The notes under the pieces were generated by a model. The model made no database searches. It was not told the origin of the DNA and saw only the letters and a list, made by a program, of their open reading frames with translations. Of a DNA stretch of 64,000 bases, positions 52,915-61,487 are shown piece after piece; position 1 is the stretch's first letter, and the number at the start of each line of letters is the position of its first letter. Both the position numbers and the translations under genes were made by a program. Origin of the DNA: Caulobacter vibrioides (lineage in GTDB: Bacteria > Pseudomonadota > Alphaproteobacteria > Caulobacterales > Caulobacteraceae); assembly GCF_002858865.1 (NCBI RefSeq), contig NZ_PJRR01000004.1, forward strand, positions 173,259 to 237,258, given 5' to 3'.

Positions 52915-54575
52915 GCCGTCCGGTGAACCTTCCTTCCGTGAAAGCCTCCATGTCCGCTTCGCGTCGTCTCTTGACGGCTTCCGTCGCCGCCCTGCTGGCG
53001 CTGACGTCGACCGCGCCGGTGTTTGCCGATGGTCCCGTCGGCGGGTCCCACACCTATCGACCGCCCGCCCGCGTCACCCGCGCGCCTGCGGCGGCGCCCG
53101 CGCCGGTGATGATGCGCGCCGAGGATCAGGTCGCCCGCATCGTGATGACCGCCGACCAGACCGCCGCGACCCTGGAGCTGGCCAAGGGCAAGTCGGCGAT
53201 CGTCGAGCTGCCCAGCGAGGTCCGCGACCTTCTGGTGACCAACCCGCAGATCGCCGACGCGGTGCTGCGCGACAAGCGCCGGATCTACATCGTGGGTCTG
53301 GCCGAGGGCACGACCGACGCAGCCTTCTTCGACACCGCCGGCCGCCGCATCCTGTCGCTGAGCATCCGGGTCAGCCAGCCGGTGGACCAACTGGCCGCGA
53401 TGCTGGGCAAGATCCTGCCCGACGCCAAGATCACCGTCTCGCCCATCCGCGACAGCGTGGTGCTGAGCGGCATGGTCCGCACCGCCTCGGAGGCCGAGAG
53501 CGCCGCCCGGATCGCCGCCCAGTTCGTCGGCTCGCCGGAGAAGGTGCTGAACATGATCAGCGTCGCCGGCAAGGACCAGGTGATGCTGCAGGTCCGCATC
53601 GTCGAGGTGCAGCGCAATGTCATCAAGCAGCTGGGCGTCGACCTGAACGCGGTGATCGGTCAGCTGGGCGAGACCCAGTACACCTTCGGCATGGCGCCGG
53701 GTTACGGCGTTAACGGCAGCCTGCTGGGCGGGGTGACCGGCGGCTACAAGATGGACACCACCAAGCAGCCGCAGGTGATGCGCTATAACCCCGTTACCGG
53801 GGCCTATGACCTGCCGGCGGTGGATCGCCAGAGCGACATCGCCACGATCCAGAACACCGCAGGCAGCGCCGGTCTGAACTCGGCCAAGGGCATGATCCAG
53901 GCGTTCGAGCGCGTGGGCCTGGTCCGAACCCTGGCCGAGCCGAACCTCGCCGCAGTCTCGGGCGAGTCGGGCAAGTTCCTCGTGGGCGGCGAGTTTCCGG
54001 TCCCGACCGGGAGTGACACCTCCGGCAAGGTGACGATCGAGTTCAAACCCTATGGCGTGGGCCTGGGCTATACGCCGGTGGTTCTGTCGGGCGGGCGCAT
54101 CTCGCTGAAGCTCTCGACGGAGGTTTCCGAGCTCAGCAGCCTGGGGGCCTTCAGCATGAGCACGGGAACAAGCTCGGGTTCTACGAACCTGACCGTCCCG
54201 GGCCTGTCGGTGCGCCGCGTCGAGAGCACGGTTGAACTGCCCTCGGGCGGCTCGCTGATGCTGGCGGGTCTTCTGCAGCAGACCACCAAGGAAACCATCG
54301 ACTCGCTGCCGGGCATGACCAGCATGCCGATCCTGGGCTCGCTGTTCCGCTCGCGCGACTTCCTGAACAACCAGACCGAACTGGTCGTCATCATCACCCC
54401 GTACATCATCGACCCGACCCGTCCGCAGAACCTGCAGACGCCGGCCGACGGTCTGCAGTTCGCCAGCGACATGGGCACGGTCCTGCTGGGTCGGTTGAAC
54501 AAGGTGGTCAAGGCGCCGGCCGGCGCGAACGCGGGGCGCGCCTATCAAGGCCCCGTCGGCTATGTGATCGAGTAG
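52911..54575 (+). CDS. cpaC: Flp pilus secretin CpaC
   Basis: 554-residue outer-membrane secretin through which the pilus exits. A signal peptide (ending PVFADG) follows an N-terminal extension with a second Met. The pilus-formation N-domain includes KSAIVELPSEVRDLLVTNPQ and YIVGLAEGTTDAAFF. BON-like and secretin domains: VMLQVRIVEVQRNVIKQLGV, RTLAEPNLAAVSGESGKFLV, GTSSGSTNLTVPGLSVRRVE and ELVVIITPYIIDP. Overlaps cpaB by 4 nt. Confidence 0.95.
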   Translation: MSRPVNLPSVKASMSASRRLLTASVAALLALTSTAPVFADGPVGGSHTYRPPARVTRAPAAAPAPVMMRAEDQVARIVMTADQTAATLELAKGKSAIVELPSEVRDLLVTNPQIADAVLRDKRRIYIVGLAEGTTDAAFFDTAGRRILSLSIRVSQPVDQLAAMLGKILPDAKITVSPIRDSVVLSGMVRTASEAESAARIAAQFVGSPEKVLNMISVAGKDQVMLQVRIVEVQRNVIKQLGVDLNAVIGQLGETQYTFGMAPGYGVNGSLLGGVTGGYKMDTTKQPQVMRYNPVTGAYDLPAVDRQSDIATIQNTAGSAGLNSAKGMIQAFERVGLVRTLAEPNLAAVSGESGKFLVGGEFPVPTGSDTSGKVTIEFKPYGVGLGYTPVVLSGGRISLKLSTEVSELSSLGAFSMSTGTSSGSTNLTVPGLSVRRVESTVELPSGGSLMLAGLLQQTTKETIDSLPGMTSMPILGSLFRSRDFLNNQTELVVIITPYIIDPTRPQNLQTPADGLQFASDMGTVLLGRLNKVVKAPAGANAGRAYQGPVGYVIE

Positions 54576-54584
54576 GACGCCGCC

Positions 54585-55262
54585 ATGACGCTTCTCACTC
54601 CCGTCAAGTCCGTCCTCCTCGGCGCCGCCCTGCTGGGTCTTGCGGCCTGCGCTTCGACGCCGCCTGACCAAGGCCCCAACAAGCTGGCCGCCACCGAAAC
54701 CCAGCAGTGGATGGACCGCATCAAGGTCGACGCCGCGCCCGACGAGATCCTGCTGAAGCCGCACGCCTCGGGCCTTTCGGCCAACCAGTCGGCGGCCCTG
54801 GAAGCCCTGGTCTCGCGCTGGCTGGCGGCCGAGGCCCGCGAACTGGTCGTGACTGCGCCCAACACCGCCGGGGCCATGGCCATCCAGATTCGCGACCGTC
54901 TGGCCGGCCTGGGCGCCGGTGCGCGCGTGCGCGTCGTCGGCGTTGATCCGGCCAGCGCCGAGGAAGGCGCGATCCGCGTCGGCTTCGTCCGCTACGAGGC
55001 CCGGCCGATCAAGTGCGGCCAACGCTGGGAGAACCTGGCGGCGACCCGCGACAATACCGTGTACGACAACTTCGGTTGCGCCATGGCGGCCAATATCGCC
55101 GCTCAGGTCGCCAACCCCGAGGACCTGGTGCGGCCGCGCGACATGACGCCGGCGGATACCGGGCGTCGCGACACCGTGCTGGGCAAGTACCGCAGGGGCG
55201 AGGTCACCAGTTCAGCCAAGGACGAACAGGCCAGCGGCGCCGTCTCGAAGGCGATCCAGTAA
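54585..55262 (+). CDS. cpaD: Flp pilus lipoprotein CpaD
   Basis: 225-residue CpaD-family outer-membrane lipoprotein with lipobox LAAC (AALLGLAACAST). The typical C-terminal part contains IKCGQRWENLAATRDN and FGCAMAANIAAQVANPEDLV. Required with CpaC for pilus secretion. The stop TAA overlaps the cpaE ATG by one nucleotide (TAATG). Confidence 0.93.
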   Translation: MTLLTPVKSVLLGAALLGLAACASTPPDQGPNKLAATETQQWMDRIKVDAAPDEILLKPHASGLSANQSAALEALVSRWLAAEARELVVTAPNTAGAMAIQIRDRLAGLGAGARVRVVGVDPASAEEGAIRVGFVRYEARPIKCGQRWENLAATRDNTVYDNFGCAMAANIAAQVANPEDLVRPRDMTPADTGRRDTVLGKYRRGEVTSSAKDEQASGAVSKAIQ

Positions 55263-56815
55263 TGCGGCCGACCGACAACGATCCCTTCGACCTGGGCTTC
55301 GACGCCGCCGACGAGTTCACGACCGGCGCGGGCGACCCCTGGCGCTCGTCCGCCCCGTCGCTGACGCCGGCGGGCGGGTTCGAGGACCCGTTCGCCGACT
55401 TCCCGCCGGCCCGGCCCCGCGAGGACGGAGCCCCGCCGGCCCGCTCGTCGCAGGTCGCGCCGCCGACCACCCGGCCCACGCCCCAGGCGCGCCCGGTCCA
55501 GCCCGCCGCGCCGGCGGCGGCCGCGCCCGACTATCACGAGGGCGAACGCGACACCCCCGCCAGCGCGCCCGTCGCGTCAGCCCCGGCCTATGACGAGCCG
55601 ATCGCCGACAGCGGGATGGGCGATGCGGTGATCCCGCGCATCACCATCCACGCCTTCTGCGCCCGGCCCGAGACCGCCGCCCTGATCGAAAAGGCCGCCG
55701 CCGACCGTCGCATGTCGCGCGCCGCCACCATCGTGCGCGACGGCGGGCTGGAAGCGGCCGTCGACTACTACCAGAACCAGCCGACGCCCTCGCTGGTCAT
55801 GGTCGAGACGCTGGACGGCGCCCAGCGCCTGCTGCACCTGCTCGACAGCCTGGCCCAGGTCTGCGACCCGGGCACCAAGGTGGTCGTCGTGGGCCAGACC
55901 AACGACATCGCCCTCTATCGCGAGCTGATGCGCCGGGGCGTCAGCGAGTATCTGACCCAGCCGCTGGGCCCGTTGCAGGTGATCCGCGCCGTCGGGGCGC
56001 TGTACGCCGATCCGGCCGCGCCGTTCACCGGCCGCCAGATCGCCTTCGTCGGCGCCAAGGGCGGGGTGGGGGCCTCCACCCTGGCCCACAACTTCGCCTG
56101 GTCCATGGCCGAGAAGATGCAGTCGGCCACCGTGCTGGTCGACCTGGATCTGGCCTTCGGCACCGCCGGCCTCGACTTCAACCAGGATCCGCTGCAAGGC
56201 GTGCTGGACGCGCTCAGCCAGCCTGACCGCCTGGATCCGGTGCTGATGGACCGGATGATGGTGCGCTGCGCCGATCGCCTGTCGCTGTTCGCCGCGCCGG
56301 CCTCGCTGGACGACGACTACGAGTTCGGCGCCGACGCCTTCGAGGAAGTGACCCAGAAGATCCGCGGCGCCGCCCCGTTCGTGGTGCTGGACCTGCCGCA
56401 CGTCTGGAACGCCTGGAGCCGTCGGGTGCTGATCGGCTCCGACGATCTGGTGGTGGTGGCCACGCCTGACCTCGCCAGCTTGCGCAACGCCAAGAACATC
56501 ATCGACCTGGTCAAGGGCTCGCGCCCCAACGACGCGCCCCCGCGCCTCGTCCTGAACCAGGTGGGCGTGCCCGGCCGTCCGGAGATCCCGGTCAAGGACT
56601 TCGGCGAGGCGCTGGGCGTGCAGCCCTCACTGGTGCTGCCCTTCGATCCCAAGCCCTACGGCCAGGCGGCCAACAACGGTCAGATGCTGGCCGAGGTGGC
56701 GCCCAAGTCTAAGGCCGCCGAGGGGCTGGAGCATCTGGCGCGGCTGATCAGCCGGCGCGAGCCGCCGCCGGTGCAGAAGACCTCGATGTTCTCGGGCCTG
56801 TTCAAGAAGAAGTAG
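55262..56815 (+). CDS. cpaE: Pilus-localising ATPase CpaE
   Basis: 517 residues. The Pro/Ala-rich N-terminal 110 residues precede a receiver-like atypical domain (about 125-245) and a ParA/MinD-type ATPase with deviant Walker A KGGVGAS at 266-272 (AKGGVGASTLAHNFA). It targets the pilus machine to the flagellar pole in Caulobacter. The receiver-like domain has no obvious phosphoacceptor in the visible loops. Tightly coupled to cpaD and cpaF. Confidence 0.95.
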   Translation: MRPTDNDPFDLGFDAADEFTTGAGDPWRSSAPSLTPAGGFEDPFADFPPARPREDGAPPARSSQVAPPTTRPTPQARPVQPAAPAAAAPDYHEGERDTPASAPVASAPAYDEPIADSGMGDAVIPRITIHAFCARPETAALIEKAAADRRMSRAATIVRDGGLEAAVDYYQNQPTPSLVMVETLDGAQRLLHLLDSLAQVCDPGTKVVVVGQTNDIALYRELMRRGVSEYLTQPLGPLQVIRAVGALYADPAAPFTGRQIAFVGAKGGVGASTLAHNFAWSMAEKMQSATVLVDLDLAFGTAGLDFNQDPLQGVLDALSQPDRLDPVLMDRMMVRCADRLSLFAAPASLDDDYEFGADAFEEVTQKIRGAAPFVVLDLPHVWNAWSRRVLIGSDDLVVVATPDLASLRNAKNIIDLVKGSRPNDAPPRLVLNQVGVPGRPEIPVKDFGEALGVQPSLVLPFDPKPYGQAANNGQMLAEVAPKSKAAEGLEHLARLISRREPPPVQKTSMFSGLFKKK

Positions 56816-58321
56816 ATGTTCGGAAAGCGCGACTCGTCAGCTCCCGGCGATCCCAAGGCGCCGCCCCCCGCCCCGGCGGGCGGTGCGGCCATCGCCACGC
56901 GGCCGCAGCGCGTCGAGCCCGTCGCCGCGCCGGAACCCAAGGCCCCCGCGCCCAAGGTCAGCGGACCTGCGCCCAAGCCGACCGTGGGCCTGGAACAGCT
57001 GCGCGCCGCCCAGGGCCAGCCGCAGACGGCCAACATCGTCCGTGAGCAGAGCGACTACTACCACGCCACCAAGACCACGATCTTCAACGCCCTGCTGAAC
57101 ACCATCGACCTCTCCCAGCTGGCTCAGCTGGACCTGAAGCAGGCCGGTGAGGAGATCCGCGACATCGTCGCCGAGCTGGTGGCGATCAAGAACGTCTCGA
57201 TGTCGGTGGCCGAGCAGGAGCACCTGGTCCAGGACATCATCAACGACGTCCTCGGCTATGGCCCGCTGGAGCCGCTGCTGGCGCGCGACGACATCGCCGA
57301 CATCATGGTCAACGGCGCGCACCGAGTGTTCATCGAAGTGGGCGGCAAGGTCCAGCTGACGAACGTCCGCTTCCGCGACAATCTCCAGCTGATGAACATC
57401 TGCCAGCGGATCGTCAGCCAGGTCGGCCGCCGGGTCGATGAAAGCTCGCCGATCTGCGACGCCCGCTTGCCCGACGGCAGCCGCGTCAACGTGATCGCGC
57501 CCCCCTTGGCGCTGGATGGTCCGACCCTGACCATCCGGAAGTTCAAGAAGGACAAGCTGACCATGAAGAACCTGGTGGAGTTCGCCTCCATCAGTCCCGA
57601 AGGGGCGCGGGTTCTGGGGGTCATCGGCGCCTGCCGCTGTAACCTCGTCATCTCGGGCGGTACGGGTTCGGGCAAGACGACGCTGCTCAACACCATGACC
57701 GCGTTCATCGACCCCACCGAGCGGGTCGTGACCTGCGAAGACGCCGCCGAACTGCAGCTGCAGCAGCCGCACGTGGTGCGCCTGGAAACCCGTCCGCCGA
57801 ACCTGGAAGGCTCGGGCGCGGTGACCATGCGGGATCTGGTCAAGAACTGTCTGCGGATGCGTCCCGAGCGGATCATCGTCGGCGAAGTCCGTGGCCCCGA
57901 GGCGTTCGACCTCCTGCAGGCCATGAACACCGGCCACGACGGCTCGATGGGCACGCTGCACGCCAACAGCCCGCGTGAGGCGATCAGCCGGATCGAGAGC
58001 ATGATCACCATGGGCGGCTATGGCCTGCCCTCCAAGACCATCAAGGAGATGATCGTCGGCTCGGTCGACGTGATCATCCAGGCCGCTCGCCTGCGCGACG
58101 GTTCGCGCCGCATCACCCACATCACCGAGGTCGTGGGCCTGGAAGGCGACGTGATCGTCACCCAGGACCTGTTCGTCTACGAGATCACCGGCGAGGACGA
58201 GCACGGCAAGGTCGTGGGCAAGCACCGCTCGACCGGCATCGCCCGTCCGCGCTTCTGGGATCGCGCCCGCTACTACGGGCTGGAGCGCGAGCTGGCCGAA
58301 GCCCTCGACGCGGCGGAGTAG
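56816..58321 (+). CDS. cpaF: Flp pilus secretion ATPase CpaF
   Basis: 501-residue TadA-type GSPII ATPase powering pilus extension and retraction. Walker A GGTGSGKT at 281-288, Walker B IIVGEVRG at 353-360, and the Asp box CEDAAELQLQQPHVVRLETR region. N-terminal helical part with Pro-rich leader. Starts right after the cpaE stop. Confidence 0.96.
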   Translation: MFGKRDSSAPGDPKAPPPAPAGGAAIATRPQRVEPVAAPEPKAPAPKVSGPAPKPTVGLEQLRAAQGQPQTANIVREQSDYYHATKTTIFNALLNTIDLSQLAQLDLKQAGEEIRDIVAELVAIKNVSMSVAEQEHLVQDIINDVLGYGPLEPLLARDDIADIMVNGAHRVFIEVGGKVQLTNVRFRDNLQLMNICQRIVSQVGRRVDESSPICDARLPDGSRVNVIAPPLALDGPTLTIRKFKKDKLTMKNLVEFASISPEGARVLGVIGACRCNLVISGGTGSGKTTLLNTMTAFIDPTERVVTCEDAAELQLQQPHVVRLETRPPNLEGSGAVTMRDLVKNCLRMRPERIIVGEVRGPEAFDLLQAMNTGHDGSMGTLHANSPREAISRIESMITMGGYGLPSKTIKEMIVGSVDVIIQAARLRDGSRRITHITEVVGLEGDVIVTQDLFVYEITGEDEHGKVVGKHRSTGIARPRFWDRARYYGLERELAEALDAAE

Positions 58322-58324
58322 GCC

Positions 58325-59302
58325 ATGCTGTTCGTCCTGGCCGGGATCCTGGGCTTCATCACCATCGCCGGCCTCGGCTTCGCCTTCGCCGGCGGCGACA
58401 GCGCGTCGAGCAAGGCCGCTAAGCGCGCCCAGCTCATCGCCAAGGGCGGCGAGCGCCAGGCCAATGTCCGCGCCAAGGCCGCCGCCAACACGCCCGACGC
58501 GCGCCGTCAGGCCATCCTGAAGGCGCTGAAGGACCAGGACCGCAAGCAGAAGAAGGCCTCGCTGAGCATCGCCGCGCGCCTGCAGGCCGCCGGCCTGGGC
58601 GACAACGTCAAGATGTTCTGGATCGTCAGCGGGACGCTTGGCCTGTTCATCGCGATGATCATCCTGCTGCTGGGCCAGTCGCCGCTGGTGGCGCTGGGCG
58701 CGGGCTTCGCCGCCGGTGCGGGTCTGCCGCGCTGGGTGCTGGGCTTCCTGGCCAAGGGCCGCACCCAGAAGTTCACCGAGGCCTTCGCCGACGCCGTCGA
58801 CATCATCGTACGCGGCATCAAGTCGGGCCTGCCGGTGCACGACTGTCTGAAGATCATCGGCAAGGAATGCCCCGAGCCCCTGGCCGGGGAGTTCCGCATC
58901 CTGACCGAGAACGTCGCCATGGGCGTGCCGATGGATGCGGCTCTGGAGAAGATGTACGAGCGCATGCCCACCAACGAGCTGCGCTTCTTTGCGATCGTGC
59001 TGGCGATCCAGCAGAAGACCGGCGGCAACTTGGCCGAGGCCCTGGGCAATCTCTCGGCCGTGCTGCGCTCGCGCAAGCTGATGAAGGAGAAGATCAAGGC
59101 GCTGTCGGCCGAAGCCGTCGCCTCGGCCTTCATCATCGGCTGTCTGCCGCCCGGCGTCGTCACCCTGATCAGCGTCACCTCGCCGGCCTATATGGCCCCT
59201 ATGTTCACCGACCCGCGCGGTCACCTGATGCTGCTGGCCAGCGCCATCTGGATGAGCATCGGCATCTTCGTGATGCGCAACATGATCAACTTCAAGTTCT
59301 GA
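58325..59302 (+). CDS. cpaG: Flp pilus inner-membrane platform CpaG (TadB)
   Basis: 325-residue TadB-type platform protein (T2SS-F fold). Transmembrane helices near 3-23, about 95-140 and at the C-terminus. Family blocks: SGLPVHDCLKIIGKECPEPL, EFRILTENVAMGVPMDAALE and RFFAIVLAIQQKTGGNLAEA. With CpaH it anchors the pilus base. Start 3 nt after cpaF stop. Confidence 0.93.
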   Translation: MLFVLAGILGFITIAGLGFAFAGGDSASSKAAKRAQLIAKGGERQANVRAKAAANTPDARRQAILKALKDQDRKQKKASLSIAARLQAAGLGDNVKMFWIVSGTLGLFIAMIILLLGQSPLVALGAGFAAGAGLPRWVLGFLAKGRTQKFTEAFADAVDIIVRGIKSGLPVHDCLKIIGKECPEPLAGEFRILTENVAMGVPMDAALEKMYERMPTNELRFFAIVLAIQQKTGGNLAEALGNLSAVLRSRKLMKEKIKALSAEAVASAFIIGCLPPGVVTLISVTSPAYMAPMFTDPRGHLMLLASAIWMSIGIFVMRNMINFKF

Positions 59303-59314
59303 GGGGAGGGCCGC

Positions 59315-60298
59315 ATGTCGCTTGTCGAGACCCTGACCAGCCCCTCGAACGTCCTGACCGCTTTCATCGCCGTGGTCGTGTTCGCCACCATCATCACCCT
59401 GGCCTCGCCGGTGATGCGCGACAACAATCTGGAGGGCCGGCTCAAGTCGGTGGCCAACCGCCGCGAGGAGTTGCGCCGCCGCTCGCGCCAGTCCATCTCC
59501 ACGCGCGCCCCCGGCACGGCCGGCGGCACCCTGCGGCACCAGGACGAGGGCCTCTACAAGAACGTCGTCGAGCGCCTGCAGCTGTCGCGCCTGCTGGAGG
59601 ATCCCAAGGTCGTGGAAAAGCTGGCCCAGGCCGGTTTCCGCGGCCCAAAGCCGGTCTCGACCTTCTACTTCTTCCGGTTCGCCATGCCCTTCGCCTTCGC
59701 GGCGGGCGCGGCCTTCTATCTGTACGTGGTCAACGACTTTGGCCTGCTGCCGATGCAGAAGCTGTGCGCCTGCGTGGCGTTCCTGGCCTTGGGCTACTAC
59801 GCGCCGAACGTCTACATCTCCAACGTCGCCCAGAAGCGCCGCGAGTCGATCGTGGCGGCCTTCCCGGACGCGCTGGACCTCTTGCTGATCTGCGTCGAGA
59901 GCGGCATGTCGATCGAGGCGGCCATCCAGAAGGTCGGCGCGGAAGTCGGCTCCTCGTCGATGGAGCTGGCCGAGGAGCTTTCCCTACTGACCGCCGAGTT
60001 GTCGTACCTGCCCGACCGGCGCCTGGCCTATGAGAACCTTGCCCGCCGCACCAACCATCCCGGCATCAAGTCGGTGGCCACGGCGATGATCCAGGCCGAG
60101 CGCTATGGCACGCCGCTGGGCACGGCGCTGCGGGTCATGGCCAAGGAAAACCGCGAGCTGCGGCTGTCAGCCGCTGAAAAGAAAGCCGCAGCCCTGCCGG
60201 CCCAGCTGACCGTGCCGATGATCCTGTTCTTCCTGCCGGTGCTGTTCATCATGATCCTGGGCCCGGCGATCATGAAGGTGCAGGACGCCTTCAAGTAG
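59315..60298 (+). CDS. cpaH: Flp pilus inner-membrane platform CpaH (TadC)
   Basis: 327-residue TadC-type protein, second platform subunit (T2SS-F fold). Blocks: FPDALDLLLICVESGMSIEA, AIQKVGAEVGSSSMELAEEL, MIQAERYGTPLGTALRVMAK and LTVPMILFFLPVLFIMILGP. Follows cpaG after 12 nt with a GAGGGGAGGG ribosome-binding region. Confidence 0.93.
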   Translation: MSLVETLTSPSNVLTAFIAVVVFATIITLASPVMRDNNLEGRLKSVANRREELRRRSRQSISTRAPGTAGGTLRHQDEGLYKNVVERLQLSRLLEDPKVVEKLAQAGFRGPKPVSTFYFFRFAMPFAFAAGAAFYLYVVNDFGLLPMQKLCACVAFLALGYYAPNVYISNVAQKRRESIVAAFPDALDLLLICVESGMSIEAAIQKVGAEVGSSSMELAEELSLLTAELSYLPDRRLAYENLARRTNHPGIKSVATAMIQAERYGTPLGTALRVMAKENRELRLSAAEKKAAALPAQLTVPMILFFLPVLFIMILGPAIMKVQDAFK

Positions 60299-60335
60299 AC
60301 GTCCGCGCCGGCCTCGTCCTGGCGTAGGTCTTGCG

Positions 60336-60368
60336 CTGTCTCAACCGTTCAGTGTCGGTTTGGGACAG
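60336..60368. terminator. Hairpin between cpaH and the pilin-like gene
   Basis: CTGTC-TCAA-CCG / CGG-TTTGG-GACAG form an imperfect dyad of about 12 bp with an 8-nt loop, 37 nt after cpaH and just before the next start. It may end or attenuate cpaH transcription, or be an operator. Confidence 0.4.
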
Positions 60369-60373
60369 GTGCG

Positions 60374-60568
60374 ATGGACTATCATGGCAAGGGACCTCCG
60401 GTTCGCGTGTTCGTGGAGGAGGAAAAGGGCGGCGCGGCGCTTGAGATGGCGCTGATGCTGGGACTGGCGGCGTTCTTCGCCTTCACCCTGAAGGAAGTGC
60501 TGACGACGCCGCTGCTGACCACCTTCACCAAGGCGACCCAGGTGGTGAGCCAAGCCCTGGCGGGGTAG
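60374..60568 (+). CDS. Divergent small pilin-like protein
   Basis: 64 residues. After an acidic leader (MDYHGKGPPVRVFVEEEKGG) comes AALEMALMLGLAAFFAFTLK, then a polar tail ending QVVSQALAG. If cut after Gly19 by CpaA, Glu falls at mature position 5 as in Flp pilins, but position 6 is Met instead of Tyr. The hydrophobic helix and the C-terminal TFTKATQVVSQ resemble PilA (TAFTKAGAAVS). It could be a minor pilin or tip protein of the Flp pilus, or a decayed pilA paralogue. The start Met has no strong ribosome-binding site. Confidence 0.6.
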   Translation: MDYHGKGPPVRVFVEEEKGGAALEMALMLGLAAFFAFTLKEVLTTPLLTTFTKATQVVSQALAG

Positions 60569-60579
60569 GGGGCGCGCTG

Positions 60580-61404
60580 CTAGCGCCCTCCGCCGGCCCT
60601 CATGGCGTCCCAGCTGCGGGACTGACCCGCCTGGCCCACGGCGGCGCGCAGATAGGCCAGGTTATTGGCCACCTGCTCCGGCGGCAGGTCGGCGCGGACC
60701 AGCTTTTCGGCTTCCGGCAAGCGGCCCTGCAGGCCGACCACCAGGGCCAGGTTCTGACGCACCTGGATCCCCGCCGACGGCAGGGTCACGGCGCGGCGAA
60801 GCTCAGCTTCGGCGCCGGCCAGGTCGCCCCTGGCGGCCAGATGCATCGCATGGTTGGCCATCGGGGTCGCCTCGTTGGGCGCCAGCGCGATCGCCTGGCG
60901 GTGGGCGGCCTCGGCTTCCTCGTCCCGCTCGGCCTGTTCATAGGCCACGCCCAGCAGGGTCAGCGGACGCCAGTCCTTGGGCGAGAGCGCGGCGACCTTG
61001 CGGGCCGGCTCGATCGCATAAAAGCCCTGGCCCCGGGCGATATGGGCGCGGGCCAGTTCCAGCAAGAGGCCGGTGTCGTCCGGATGGGCGATCAGCCCCT
61101 TGGTCGCGGCGATGGCGGCCTCGTCGGCGCGGCCCAGGGCGCGCAGCGCTTTGGCCAGACCCGCGCCGGCCTCGGCGTCGGCCGGATCAACCTCGAACTC
61201 GGCGCCCCAGAAGGCGGCCTGGGCCAGCGGGTCCAGGCGGCGCGCCTCGGTCCGCTGCTGGGCTGAGGCCTTCACCGGCGCCGGCGCGGCCTTGGCGGTC
61301 TTGCCGGCGTCAGCCTTGGGCGGATCGGCGGCGAAGACCGGGCTCGCCAGGGCCAGGGCGATGGGGGCGAGAACGGTTGCGATGAGCGCGCGCTTGCGAC
61401 ACAT
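60580..61404 (-). CDS. TadD-like TPR protein
   Basis: 274-residue exported protein with signal peptide (CRKRALIATVLAPIALALAS ending VFAADP) and at least four TPR units: AGAGLAKALRALGRADEAAI, TGLLLELARAHIARGQGFYA, RPLTLLGVAYEQAERDEEAE and TPMANHAMHLAARGDLAGAE. The TadD lipoprotein of Flp systems has this build, though no lipobox is seen. Convergent with the pilin-like gene, 11 nt away. Start at 61404 by the Met before the signal peptide; GGAG is 14 nt upstream. Confidence 0.8.
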   Translation of the reverse strand: MCRKRALIATVLAPIALALASPVFAADPPKADAGKTAKAAPAPVKASAQQRTEARRLDPLAQAAFWGAEFEVDPADAEAGAGLAKALRALGRADEAAIAATKGLIAHPDDTGLLLELARAHIARGQGFYAIEPARKVAALSPKDWRPLTLLGVAYEQAERDEEAEAAHRQAIALAPNEATPMANHAMHLAARGDLAGAEAELRRAVTLPSAGIQVRQNLALVVGLQGRLPEAEKLVRADLPPEQVANNLAYLRAAVGQAGQSRSWDAMRAGGGR

Positions 61405-61487
61405 GAAGACAAGTCTCCAGAAGGTGCGCGCATCATCCCGCGCGGGCCTCAAGGAATCGTTAAGCATAGTTTTTAAGGGTTTCGCCG

